DNA of 64,000 nucleotides from Prevotella sp. (GTDB lineage Bacteria; Bacteroidota; Bacteroidia; Bacteroidales; Bacteroidaceae), in the NCBI GenBank assembly GCA_017651265.1, contig JAGCDO010000026.1:62001-126000 (forward strand), given 5' to 3'. Below are positions 15,237 through 23,175 of the stretch, piece after piece. The notes under the pieces were generated by a model. That model saw only the letters and a program-made list of their open reading frames with translations, searched no databases and was not told the origin of the DNA. The translations under genes and the position numbers were made by a program. How positions within the stretch are numbered: the stretch's first letter is position 1; every line of letters starts with the position of its first letter.

Positions 15237-17066
15237 CTATTTTTTGATGACCTTCTTCCCACCAACAATATAGATTCCCTTGGGAAGAAACCCTAGGTTA
15301 TTCCCCAAGAAGACGCCTTGCAGACTGTATATCGCGGTTGGCAAGGCGTTTTCCTTTCTTATAGGAACAATGCCAGATGGCTCACCTGCTCTTTGGAAGA
15401 AGTCGAAAGAGATGGTATTGTTGCCATTCTTCCTGATATTCATGACGGCCACCTGTAGCTTCTGGTTTCCCCTCAGGTCTTCGTGGAAGAGGGTGGTGGC
15501 GGGCTTGGAAAAGGCGGTAAGACTGTCGTTGAGCTGGTAGGGGTAGGTGTCGCCGGCAAGACCTTTGGGCAGCTTACTCTTGTTGTTGTCGGCCTGCACC
15601 ACCGAGCACCGCTCATGGTCGTTCTCGTATTCCTTGTAGTAGATGTCGTAATAGGTGGTGTAGGAATTCACCACGTTCCAAGACCACGCATCAGGGTTGT
15701 AATCAACGTGGTAAATAAGGAGTCCCGAGCCCGGCAGACTCTTATCCCAGCTGGTTTTCTGACGGTTCTCGAGCATGAAGTACTCATCGGGGTGGGCATC
15801 ATTATAGATGATGAAAGCATCGCCTCCTTCGCTCAGGGGTTCTACACCGCTGATCAGTGTATCTGTTGAGAGAACCGTAGGCTCAAGCCATCCGCAGTAC
15901 ATCTTCTCGTAGGCGGTGTATCCTGCGGGCTGGAAGCCGTTGCCGTTGTAGCAACCATTGTCCATAATGTCCCAGTAGCCCATACCGTAGTTCCTCTGGT
16001 CCTCATCATACATATCGGGCAGACCCAGGCAATGGGAGAACTCATGACAAATGGTGCCGATGCCGTCGATGCGTGTTTGGGAGCTGAGCTCTGATGAGCA
16101 GGCATAGGTGTTGATGCGTACCTTGTCGAGCAGCAGATACTTACCGTAGTCGGATTCCGTGAGTTCCCACTCATGGGGCCAGATGGTGGTGCTGCCACCG
16201 CCGTTGGCCTCGCCCTGACCAGCATAGATCACCACTACCTGTTCTACATAGCCGTTGCCGTCCCAATCGTAATCGGCAAAGTTCACTTCTTCGTCCACCA
16301 GCTGACAGGCTTCCACGACCATCTCGTCGGGGCGTGCATCATAGTTGTCTGGCGGCACGTTCTTGCCGTAATACTCATAGTCGTTACTCATCATCACCGG
16401 ACCAACCACATCGAACGACAGCTGCAGTAACCCGTTACTCTGGTCGTGGAAATAATCACTCACGCTACCCTTGAAGCCCCGCTCACTGAAGCCCCGCTCG
16501 TTGGCAATCCTGTCGAACAGCACAAGATTATTCTCTTCCCTGAACTGCTGGTTAGGAAACTCCACGAGGATGATGAGACCGTGGTGAAGGGGGGACCCAC
16601 CTGAAAGGTGGGGGGGAGCCACCCCTGGCCCCTCCATAAGGAGGGGTATTGTGGAGTGTGGAATGTGGCGTGTGGAGTGTGGAATGTGGAGTGTGGAGTG
16701 AGAATACCTTCGGGTGTTGTGCCGTTTGCTCCAATCCTTTTCCTCTATCTTTTCCCATATCTCATCATCATATCTCACTCCACACTCCTCACTCCTCACT
16801 CCTCGAGTCTCAGCATCATATCTCCTTCCTCCTTCCTCCTTCGTCCTTCCTCGGGAAAGATCCGTCCTTCCTCGGGAAAAATACCGGTTCCCAACAGAAT
16901 CCACCCACCAATGCCCCTTCTCATCACCGCGCAGTTCCACCTTCACCTGTCGTCCATCCGACAGGGTAATGGTCTTCCATTGCCCGCGCTTAGCAGGAAT
17001 GGCAAGCATAGTGGCGCAGCACAGCGTTGCGAGGAAGGTATAGACTACCTTAGCACGTGGTTTCAT
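15237..17066 (-). CDS. secreted M6-family metalloprotease (protease 3)
   Basis: A 609-residue exported protease, shorter than proteases 1 and 2 because it lacks the jelly-roll domain. Signal peptide (MKPRAKVVYTFLATLCCATM, cut near residue 22), propeptide enlarged by repeat-encoded residues, catalytic domain with HEFSHCLGLPDMYD (His 341, Glu 342, His 345) and WDIMDNGCYN, and a C-terminal tail (IYSLQGVFLGNNLGFLPKGIYIVGGKKVIKK) of the sorting type. Its stop codon is one base from that of the convergent protease 2, leaving no room for a terminator between them. It follows the PH-domain gene by 17 bases and is probably co-transcribed with it. The propeptide insertions match those of protease 1 in place but not fully in sequence. 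Confidence 0.9.
   Translation of the reverse strand: MKPRAKVVYTFLATLCCATMLAIPAKRGQWKTITLSDGRQVKVELRGDEKGHWWVDSVGNRYFSRGRTDLSRGRTKEEGGRRYDAETRGVRSEECGVRYDDEIWEKIEEKDWSKRHNTRRYSHSTLHIPHSTRHIPHSTIPLLMEGPGVAPPHLSGGSPLHHGLIILVEFPNQQFREENNLVLFDRIANERGFSERGFKGSVSDYFHDQSNGLLQLSFDVVGPVMMSNDYEYYGKNVPPDNYDARPDEMVVEACQLVDEEVNFADYDWDGNGYVEQVVVIYAGQGEANGGGSTTIWPHEWELTESDYGKYLLLDKVRINTYACSSELSSQTRIDGIGTICHEFSHCLGLPDMYDEDQRNYGMGYWDIMDNGCYNGNGFQPAGYTAYEKMYCGWLEPTVLSTDTLISGVEPLSEGGDAFIIYNDAHPDEYFMLENRQKTSWDKSLPGSGLLIYHVDYNPDAWSWNVVNSYTTYYDIYYKEYENDHERCSVVQADNNKSKLPKGLAGDTYPYQLNDSLTAFSKPATTLFHEDLRGNQKLQVAVMNIRKNGNNTISFDFFQRAGEPSGIVPIRKENALPTAIYSLQGVFLGNNLGFLPKGIYIVGGKKVIKK
16589..16880 (-). repeat. in-frame repeat cluster inside the protease 3 propeptide
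   Basis: On the plus strand: a GC-rich palindrome block (about 16589-16647), a GTGGAGT/GTGGAAT array (about 16651-16700), an inverted CACTCCT array (about 16779-16804) and CTTCGTCC/CTTCCTC arrays (about 16828-16878, partly duplicated as CCTCGGGAAAGATCCGTCCTT). Where protease 1 has a TCCTTCC-type array before the catalytic domain, protease 3 has a GTGGAGT-type array. Confidence 0.85.
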
Positions 17067-17083
17067 CTTCAGTATTCTTCGCC

Positions 17084-17575
17084 TTACAGATTATTTTCCA
17101 AGTTCTTGGAGATATCCAGTTGGTCGAGTGTTTCATTCAGTTTCGTGCGGAAGCGGATAGGACTGGCGATGAACTGATAGGTGTTGACCACCTCGCCCGT
17201 GGTAATCTTGATGGTACCGTAGTTGAACAAACGGCCGAGCATACTCTGTTCCACCATCACACCCTCGCATTTCACGAGTCGCAGCTCAGAAGTGTTCCGT
17301 TGCACAATGCCCTTCTTCACAATGAGCCGCTTACTGGTGATGTAGTATTCTGTATTCTTGGACACCAGCCATACATAGATATAGCCTATCAGCAAGGCCA
17401 ATAAAGTAACCGCCACAAACGCCCACACCTCGGGAAGGTTAAAAGCAATAATAACCATTGCCACAGCCCAGAGAATGGCTATCAAGGATAAGCCTCCGGC
17501 ATAGGCAAACCAATGGAGATGTCCCTTATGGACAATCTGCTCATTATTTGTCAGATGTTGTTCTATGAATCCCAT
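17084..17575 (-). CDS. PH-domain (YdbS-like) membrane protein
   Basis: A 163-residue protein with two adjacent membrane segments (about residues 26-75, FAYAGGLSLIAILWAVAMVI and VWAFVAVTLLALLIGYIYVW) followed by a bacterial PH domain of the bPH_2 kind (YYITSKRLIVKKGIVQRNTSELRLVKCEGV). Such proteins sit in the inner membrane with the PH domain in the cytoplasm; function is not known. The start MGFIEQHL at 17575 is preferred to an upstream in-frame codon at 17659 because the promoter TATCTTTG lies between. Seventeen bases separate it from the M6 protease gene downstream, so the two probably share a transcript. Confidence 0.85.
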   Translation of the reverse strand: MGFIEQHLTNNEQIVHKGHLHWFAYAGGLSLIAILWAVAMVIIAFNLPEVWAFVAVTLLALLIGYIYVWLVSKNTEYYITSKRLIVKKGIVQRNTSELRLVKCEGVMVEQSMLGRLFNYGTIKITTGEVVNTYQFIASPIRFRTKLNETLDQLDISKNLENNL

Positions 17576-17603
17576 ATTTTTGATAAATTCAGGTTTTATG
17601 TTG

Positions 17604-17634
17604 CAAAGATAATGTAAATCGGGCGCAAAACAAA
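17604..17634 (-). promoter_or_regulatory. promoter of the PH-domain/protease 3 pair
   Basis: On the minus strand TTTG (17634-17631), 19 bases, TATCTTTG (17611-17604). The ATG is 28 bases downstream. Confidence 0.8.
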
Positions 17635-17636
17635 AT

Positions 17637-17664
17637 AAAGTTTGCACATACTTGTGCAAACTTT
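17637..17664 (-). terminator. hairpin, likely terminator of the second susC/susD operon
   Basis: AAAGTTTGCACA, a 4-base loop and TGTGCAAACTTT form a perfect 12-bp stem. Read on the minus strand it is followed by ATTTTGTTTTG, a T-rich tail, just upstream of the next promoter. It might instead be an operator for that promoter. Confidence 0.6.
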
Positions 17665-17667
17665 ATT

Positions 17668-17775
17668 GAGAAGTGAGAAGTGAGGAGTGAGGAGTGTGGA
17701 GTGAGGAATGTTTCAAGTACAAGTGACTTTGTATATGAATACTGTATCTCAGTACTAATCTCACTCCTCTCTCCA
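17668..17775. repeat. element of paired inverted heptamer arrays with conserved core, copy 1
   Basis: Left array GAGAAGT/GAGGAGT/GTGGAGT (17668-17709), core CAAGTACAAGTGACTTTGTA and following to about 17757 including TATATGAATACTGTATCTCA, then right array CTCACTCCTCTCTCC. The core is nearly the same as at 23097-23147. Confidence 0.8.
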
Positions 17776-17778
17776 CAA

Positions 17779-17809
17779 CAACGGTAGCAAGTCAGACTTG
17801 CTACCGTTG
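17779..17809. terminator. perfect 15-bp inverted repeat after susD 2
   Basis: CAACGGTAGCAAGTC, one base, then the exact reverse complement. It lies 28 bases past the susD stop codon on the minus strand. There is no T run, so it may protect the 3' end or work as a Rho-dependent or partial terminator. Confidence 0.5.
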
Positions 17810-17836
17810 AAATATTAACAAGAGGTTCGTGGACGA

Positions 17837-19780
17837 TTATCTGTAGGCAGGATTCTGGTAAGCCACCTTCTCTTCGTCAGACATCTTCATACCGTCGAGC
17901 TGTCCCTGTGGGATAGGACGGATGTAGTAGCCTGCGGGGATATCGCGCTTGAAAGTCTCCAGATCCTTGTCGGTGTAACCACTGCCAGCGATGCGGTAAG
18001 TACCTGCACGCTCTGCCCACTTCTGGGTACGTACAAGGTCGTACCAGCGGTAACCCTCACCCCAGAACTCACGACTACGCTCATCGAGGATATAGTCGAT
18101 GGTGATCACATCGGGTGTAGCAGCCAGCATAGCCTCGGTATTGTCAACAGAAACGGCCACATCGTCGTTCTGACTGTATGTCTGCTTACCAGCACGGGCG
18201 CGGAGCACGTTCACCAGATCTTTAGCCTCGCTGTTCTTACCCAACTTCACAGCAGCCTCGGCAGCCACCAGATAGAACTCAGAGAACTTGGCAACGTTCC
18301 AGGGGCGCGGACTACCACCATTCACCTTTGATCCAAGACCGCCAGCATTGTCAGTGCGGTAGATACCGATCTTCCAGTTGATGGGGTACTTCTTACGACT
18401 GATATGGTTCACGGCTACAACGAAGTCGGGACGACCTTCCATCTCACCGAAGCCCAGCTTACCGTCGGCACCTGTGTAGTTGATCTTACTGTCCTCACTC
18501 TCGGGAACCCAGCTGAAGTAGATCTCGTTAGGACCAACCTGCATACCGTTGGCACCGAAGACATAAGGCTCAGTGCTACCTGCCTTCTGCCAGTTGGTGT
18601 GGTAGCGCAGAGTGAAAGTAGCATCGTAGCGAGAGTCGATGGCCTTGACTGCATCTTCCCATACACCACCTTCGATGAAGTTATCGGCGATAGGAGCCAT
18701 ACGAGTCCAAGGACGACCGAGGGCCTGAACAGCCTCACGCTGGATAGGATTGATGGTAGCACCAGAAGCAGCCTTGGCGGTCATCTCGGTGTAGTTCCAT
18801 GTCTCCATCCAATAAGCGAAGTTCTCAGGAGAACCACCATTACCCCAGCCATAGCCAGCACCACCGTTACCATATTTCTCGTCCTCATCATGGTCGGCAT
18901 AGAGCATAACCTCAGAGTTACGGTCGTTGGTAGCCACGTTCACATCATAGAAGGTGGGCTGCAGGGCATACGGACCAGGATTGTTGATAGCCTGCATAGC
19001 AGTGTCGTATGCCTTCTGGAAGTAGCTGTTGGCCTGACCAGACTCACGACTGCACTCAGGATAGGTGGGGATGTTATTGGGATTCTCCAGCCACCAAGCG
19101 TAGGTAAGATATGCCTTAGAGAGGTACAGACGGGCTACATTCTTGGTAACCGTACCCGTGAGACGAGGATTTTCAGGAAGGTCGCTAACAGCCTTCTCCA
19201 AGTCTTTGAAGATAGCGGCATAAACCTCAGGCACTGTGTTACGCACGGATGTACGTACAGTAGAAGTATTGAACTTCAGTTCACCTGCACCCAGGTCGAG
19301 GGGCACACCACCGTAGGTCTGCACCAGCAGGAAGTAGTCGAAGCCACGGAAGAAGTAAGCCTCGGCCAGCAGGGATGCATCGATACCAGCTTCAGCACCA
19401 TTCTCGATGATACCGCTGGCGGTGTTGATATTCGGGAACAGTGTTCCCCAGATAGAGCCGGCGATGGAGTTGGTGGGAGTCATCTGACCAACACCAGAGA
19501 GGTCGGCATCCTTGAAGTTTCCGTCGGCAGACTGTGCCCATGTATATTCGTCGGTACCAGTCTCTACGCTGTTCAGATAGTAACCATTGCCATAGAAATA
19601 GCGCAGGTGAGCATAGAGCGATGTCAGACCGCCCTCAATACCAGCCTTCGTATTGAAGAATGTGGGGTCGAACTGGCTACGCGGCTGCTCGTCGAGCACG
19701 TCGTTGCAGGAGGTCAGGGTTATAAGACCGCAGCAAACTAAGCACGCAGCGAGGATATATTTAATACTTTTCGTTTTCAT
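17837..19780 (-). CDS. SusD/RagB-type surface lipoprotein (second pair)
   Basis: A 647-residue SusD-like lid lipoprotein, longer than the first. Lipobox LTSC with Cys 25, then the usual N-terminal pattern NDVLDEQPRSQFDPTFFNT, helix region LLAEAYFFRGFDYFLLVQTYGGVPL, and late motif YILDERSREFWGEGYRWYDLVRTQKW. It captures glycans at the surface with the SusC protein encoded 26 bases upstream. Its neighbours HTCS, esterase, GPH symporter and GH43 suggest a hemicellulose such as decorated xylan. Substrate is inferred from context only. Confidence 0.95.
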   Translation of the reverse strand: MKTKSIKYILAACLVCCGLITLTSCNDVLDEQPRSQFDPTFFNTKAGIEGGLTSLYAHLRYFYGNGYYLNSVETGTDEYTWAQSADGNFKDADLSGVGQMTPTNSIAGSIWGTLFPNINTASGIIENGAEAGIDASLLAEAYFFRGFDYFLLVQTYGGVPLDLGAGELKFNTSTVRTSVRNTVPEVYAAIFKDLEKAVSDLPENPRLTGTVTKNVARLYLSKAYLTYAWWLENPNNIPTYPECSRESGQANSYFQKAYDTAMQAINNPGPYALQPTFYDVNVATNDRNSEVMLYADHDEDEKYGNGGAGYGWGNGGSPENFAYWMETWNYTEMTAKAASGATINPIQREAVQALGRPWTRMAPIADNFIEGGVWEDAVKAIDSRYDATFTLRYHTNWQKAGSTEPYVFGANGMQVGPNEIYFSWVPESEDSKINYTGADGKLGFGEMEGRPDFVVAVNHISRKKYPINWKIGIYRTDNAGGLGSKVNGGSPRPWNVAKFSEFYLVAAEAAVKLGKNSEAKDLVNVLRARAGKQTYSQNDDVAVSVDNTEAMLAATPDVITIDYILDERSREFWGEGYRWYDLVRTQKWAERAGTYRIAGSGYTDKDLETFKRDIPAGYYIRPIPQGQLDGMKMSDEEKVAYQNPAYR

Positions 19781-19806
19781 AACTCTTACTATATTTATTT
19801 TTTCCT

Positions 19807-22800
19807 TTAGAATGTTACGTTTACGCCGAACAAGAAGTTGCGGGTGGAAGGCGTGTTGTATCCTACGATCGGCATTCTGTGCTTGCCGGTATAGCCATCA
19901 ACGGCAACAGCGGTATTCTGGTTGGCCCAAGAGTTGGTCTCAGGATCAAGTCCGCTCTCATTGTTAAACGGCGAGAAGAGCACGAACGGGTTCTGAACCG
20001 TAGCATAGAGGCGCAGGCGACTGATGCCAAGATCCTTGATGGCCTTCAGGTTGTCGAAGTTGTAACCGAGTGTGATGGTACGGAACTTCAGGTAACCAGC
20101 ATTGAAATAGCCGAGCGTTGAGCCGTACTTGGGGTTATCACCGCTCTGGATACCACCAGGTTTCGGGTACTTAGCACCTGTGTTGCTTTCTGTCCAGTAG
20201 TCAACATCGAGCTGACCGCGACGACCTGTCAACATGTTCAGGTAACCATTGGAAGAGTGGATGGCACTGATGAGTTTACCACCAATCTGGAAAGCACCAA
20301 TCACGGTAAGGTCGAAGCCCTTATAGCCAACAGTGGTGTTGAAACCGCCGATGAGATCGGGCTCCATGCTGATAATCTCACGATCCTCTGCTCCGATGGC
20401 ACGGGTAGGATTACCGTTAGAATCAAGCGCCTTGTCGTGCTTCACCTTGATCATACCAATGTTTCCACCGGGCTCAAGTATAGCGAGCTTATCTTCCTCG
20501 CCAGCCTGCCAAAGACCCTCATACTGATAGTCGTAGATCACGTCGATGGGATAGCCAACGAACCAGCGGTTAGCCTCGTCGCGTTCTTTCTGTACTGTTC
20601 CGTCGGGAAGAACGATAGGCTCTGTACCTGTCAGTTTGGTCAGCTTGTTGCGGTTCTGGTAGAGGTTGATACCTGCTTCCCAGTTCCAGCCGTTTTTATT
20701 GTCGATGATGATACCGTTCAGCGTGAGCTCGAAACCTTTGTTCTCGGTATTACCGATGTTACCCGTGAAGCTGCTTACACCAGAGGTAGAGGGCAGAGAC
20801 ACGTCGAGCAGGATATCGTTGGTCTTCTGAGTATAGTACTCGAATGATCCGTAAAGACGACCGCTGAACAATGAGAAGTCAAGACCGAAGTTCCAGGTCT
20901 TTGAATACTCCCATCCCAGTTCGGGGTTAGGCAGTGCATTCACATAGTAACCAGCCTTGTAGGTATCGCCGAAGTTGTAGTTGCGGATAGCCAAGCCACC
21001 AAGCGTAGAATAAGGATTGATACTCTGGTTAGAGGTCTCACCATAACCGATACGCAGCTTCAGGGTGTTGATCCATGTGATATCCTCCATGAAGGCTTCG
21101 CGAGCAATGTTCCAACCTGCACTTACAGCAGGATAGGTGTGCCACTGATGACCCTTGGCCAGACGAGATGAAGCGTCTGAACGAACGGCAACAGAAAGCA
21201 TGTATTTATTATCATAAGAGTACATCGCACGTCCCATCCAAGAGATCAGACCGCTCTGCCAGTAGCTGTAACCAGCGAGGTTTGCCTGACCAGTAGCCTT
21301 GTCGAGTGCGTAGTACTGGAAGTAGTCGGCAGGAATATCCTGTGCATTGGCACCTGTTGACTCATAGGTAGTCTGCTCAGCAGAGTACATACCTACTACA
21401 TTCAGGTTGTGCTTCTCAGCGAAGGTGCGGTCGTAAGTAACGAGATTCTCCACTGCCCAGTTGTAGGTCTGGTTCTCAGAAACATTACCGCTGTTCACTG
21501 CGTTAGCGTCCTTGTTGTTCACGCCAGTACCGGTGAAACCGCCACCTTTGGAGCTACGGAAGTTCAAACCGATGTTGATGCGATAGCTCAGACCATCAAT
21601 CCACGGGCACTTCACTTCACCGAACAAGGTGTTGTAAGAACCGATACCCTTGTTCTCGCTCAGCCATACCTCCTTGTCGCGCTCAACAGTCTCCTTGGTA
21701 ACAACACTCTGGTCGTCAGCGGGGAGAGAGACATAACGCTTCAGGTTTCCGTGCTCGTCGTACGGACTGGCCAGCGGACTCTTGCTCAATACACCATACA
21801 TATCGTTCACACCCTCGGTCTTGCGATAGCTGTTGTTGGTGCTCAAACCGAAGCGGAACCACTTACCAACGTACTGGTCGAAGTTACCGCGGAGAGAGAT
21901 ACGATTGTAACCCTCGGTAGGAACAACCGACTCGTCGTGGTAGTAACCTGCGCCGAAGCTGTAGCTACCGCCATTGGTACCACCAGCCACGCTCACATCG
22001 TGATTATGACTTACACCTGTCTGGTAGTACAGATCCTGCCAGTCGGTATTGGTATTGTCGCTCTCGTCCAAGGAGTTCTGGTACAAGCCAGCATACTTAC
22101 GGAACTGAGAGAAGGTAGGACCGTCCATCATAGGATACTTGTGGAACACGGTCTTGAAGTTCACATAACCATTATAGGTCACCTTGGCAGGAGCACCTTG
22201 GTTACCCTTCACTGTGGTGATGATGATCACACCGTTAGCACCACGGGAGCCGTAGATGGCAGTTGCAGAAGCATCTTTCAGGATGTCCATCGACTTGATA
22301 TCGGTGGGGTTGATATCCGAAAGTTTTCCCATGAAGGGGATTCCGTCGAGCACGATCAGCGGGTCGTTAGATGCACTCAGAGAGCGCTGACCGCGGATGC
22401 GGATCTGCATCTCCTCACCAGGTTTGGTAGAAGTCTGTGTCATGAGCACACCAGCCACACGACCTTGCAGGGCCTGAGCGGCGTTCGTGGCTGCAATCTG
22501 GTTCAACTTCTCACCACCGATGTTGGCCACAGATCCTGTCACGGCCTCACGACGCTGGGTACCGTAACCGATGACCACCACCTCGTTCAGGCTGTGTCCT
22601 TCTTCTTTCAAGATCACAGCGATGTTCGACTCGCTGCCTACCTTGATTTCTTGTGAGATATAACCCACGTAAGATACGACCAAGGTTGCCCCTGGATTCA
22701 CAGAGATCTCAAAGTTGCCATCAAAATCGGTTACTACACCATTGGTGGTTCCTTTTTCGAGAATAGTGGCACCAATCAGCGGTCCTTGCGAATCGCTCAC

Positions 22801-22941
22801 CGTACCAGTTACTCTCTTTGCTTGCTGAACAGCATTCACGGAGTTCCCCTCCGGAGCTGCTGTGGCCTGTGTGGAAAGGGTCAGTCCGATGACTGTGCAC
22901 AATCCCATACAGAGCATTCTTTTTCTTAGGTTTACTTTCAT
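19807..22941 (-). CDS. SusC/RagA-type TonB-dependent outer-membrane transporter (second pair)
   Basis: A 1044-residue transporter. Signal peptide (residues 1-28, ending ATA-APEG), carboxypeptidase-regulatory-like domain (VTGTVSDSQGPLIGATILEKG to about 115), TonB-box region LNEVVVIGYGTQRREAVTGSV, plug with ALQGRVAGVLMTQTS, IRIRGQRSLSASNDPLIVLDGIPF and ATAIYGSRGANGVIIITT, and a barrel ending in VNVTF. Imports oligosaccharides together with SusD 2. It lies downstream of the HTCS gene on the same strand with about 205 bases between, which contain a repeat element and a -7-like TACTTTTG. Regulation by the HTCS is expected for this arrangement. Confidence 0.95.
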   Translation of the reverse strand: MKVNLRKRMLCMGLCTVIGLTLSTQATAAPEGNSVNAVQQAKRVTGTVSDSQGPLIGATILEKGTTNGVVTDFDGNFEISVNPGATLVVSYVGYISQEIKVGSESNIAVILKEEGHSLNEVVVIGYGTQRREAVTGSVANIGGEKLNQIAATNAAQALQGRVAGVLMTQTSTKPGEEMQIRIRGQRSLSASNDPLIVLDGIPFMGKLSDINPTDIKSMDILKDASATAIYGSRGANGVIIITTVKGNQGAPAKVTYNGYVNFKTVFHKYPMMDGPTFSQFRKYAGLYQNSLDESDNTNTDWQDLYYQTGVSHNHDVSVAGGTNGGSYSFGAGYYHDESVVPTEGYNRISLRGNFDQYVGKWFRFGLSTNNSYRKTEGVNDMYGVLSKSPLASPYDEHGNLKRYVSLPADDQSVVTKETVERDKEVWLSENKGIGSYNTLFGEVKCPWIDGLSYRINIGLNFRSSKGGGFTGTGVNNKDANAVNSGNVSENQTYNWAVENLVTYDRTFAEKHNLNVVGMYSAEQTTYESTGANAQDIPADYFQYYALDKATGQANLAGYSYWQSGLISWMGRAMYSYDNKYMLSVAVRSDASSRLAKGHQWHTYPAVSAGWNIAREAFMEDITWINTLKLRIGYGETSNQSINPYSTLGGLAIRNYNFGDTYKAGYYVNALPNPELGWEYSKTWNFGLDFSLFSGRLYGSFEYYTQKTNDILLDVSLPSTSGVSSFTGNIGNTENKGFELTLNGIIIDNKNGWNWEAGINLYQNRNKLTKLTGTEPIVLPDGTVQKERDEANRWFVGYPIDVIYDYQYEGLWQAGEEDKLAILEPGGNIGMIKVKHDKALDSNGNPTRAIGAEDREIISMEPDLIGGFNTTVGYKGFDLTVIGAFQIGGKLISAIHSSNGYLNMLTGRRGQLDVDYWTESNTGAKYPKPGGIQSGDNPKYGSTLGYFNAGYLKFRTITLGYNFDNLKAIKDLGISRLRLYATVQNPFVLFSPFNNESGLDPETNSWANQNTAVAVDGYTGKHRMPIVGYNTPSTRNFLFGVNVTF

Positions 22942-22978
22942 ACAGTTAGATATAATAATAAAAAAAGATTTGTCGCTG

Positions 22979-22986
22979 CAAAAGTA
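22979..22986 (-). promoter_or_regulatory. -7 element of the second susC/susD operon
   Basis: TACTTTTG on the minus strand, 37 bases before the susC start codon. No TTTG is found 19-21 bases upstream, as expected for an activator-dependent (HTCS) promoter. Confidence 0.5.
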
Positions 22987-23059
22987 AGTAAAAAGCGCAA
23001 ATGTCTCATTTCTTTATGTATCATTGCTGTTAAATAATGTCTTTCATAGTAACTTTCTT

Positions 23060-23175
23060 GTGGAGTGAGGAGTGTGGAGTGTGGAGTGAGATATGATTAC
23101 AAGTACAAGTGGCTTGATATATGAATACTTTATCTCAGAACTATTCTCACTCCTCACTCCTCACTCCACACTCCT
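23060..23175. repeat. element of paired inverted heptamer arrays with conserved core, copy 2
   Basis: Left array GTGGAGT/GAGGAGT (23060-23087) ending in GAGATATGAT, core ACAAGTACAAGTGGCTTGAT to about 23147, right array CACTCCT/CACTCCA (23148-23175). The right array forms the last codons and the stop codon of the HTCS gene. Confidence 0.85.

Noticed and set aside
16608..17177. 189-residue plus-strand frame with repeated VWNVECGV-like residues
   Set aside because: Antisense of the repeat-filled propeptide of protease 3; only repeat translation.
18404..19741. 445-residue open frame on the plus strand
   Set aside because: Antisense shadow of the second SusD gene, which has clear motifs and a lipobox.
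21409..22656. 415-residue open frame on the plus strand
   Set aside because: Antisense shadow of the second SusC gene.
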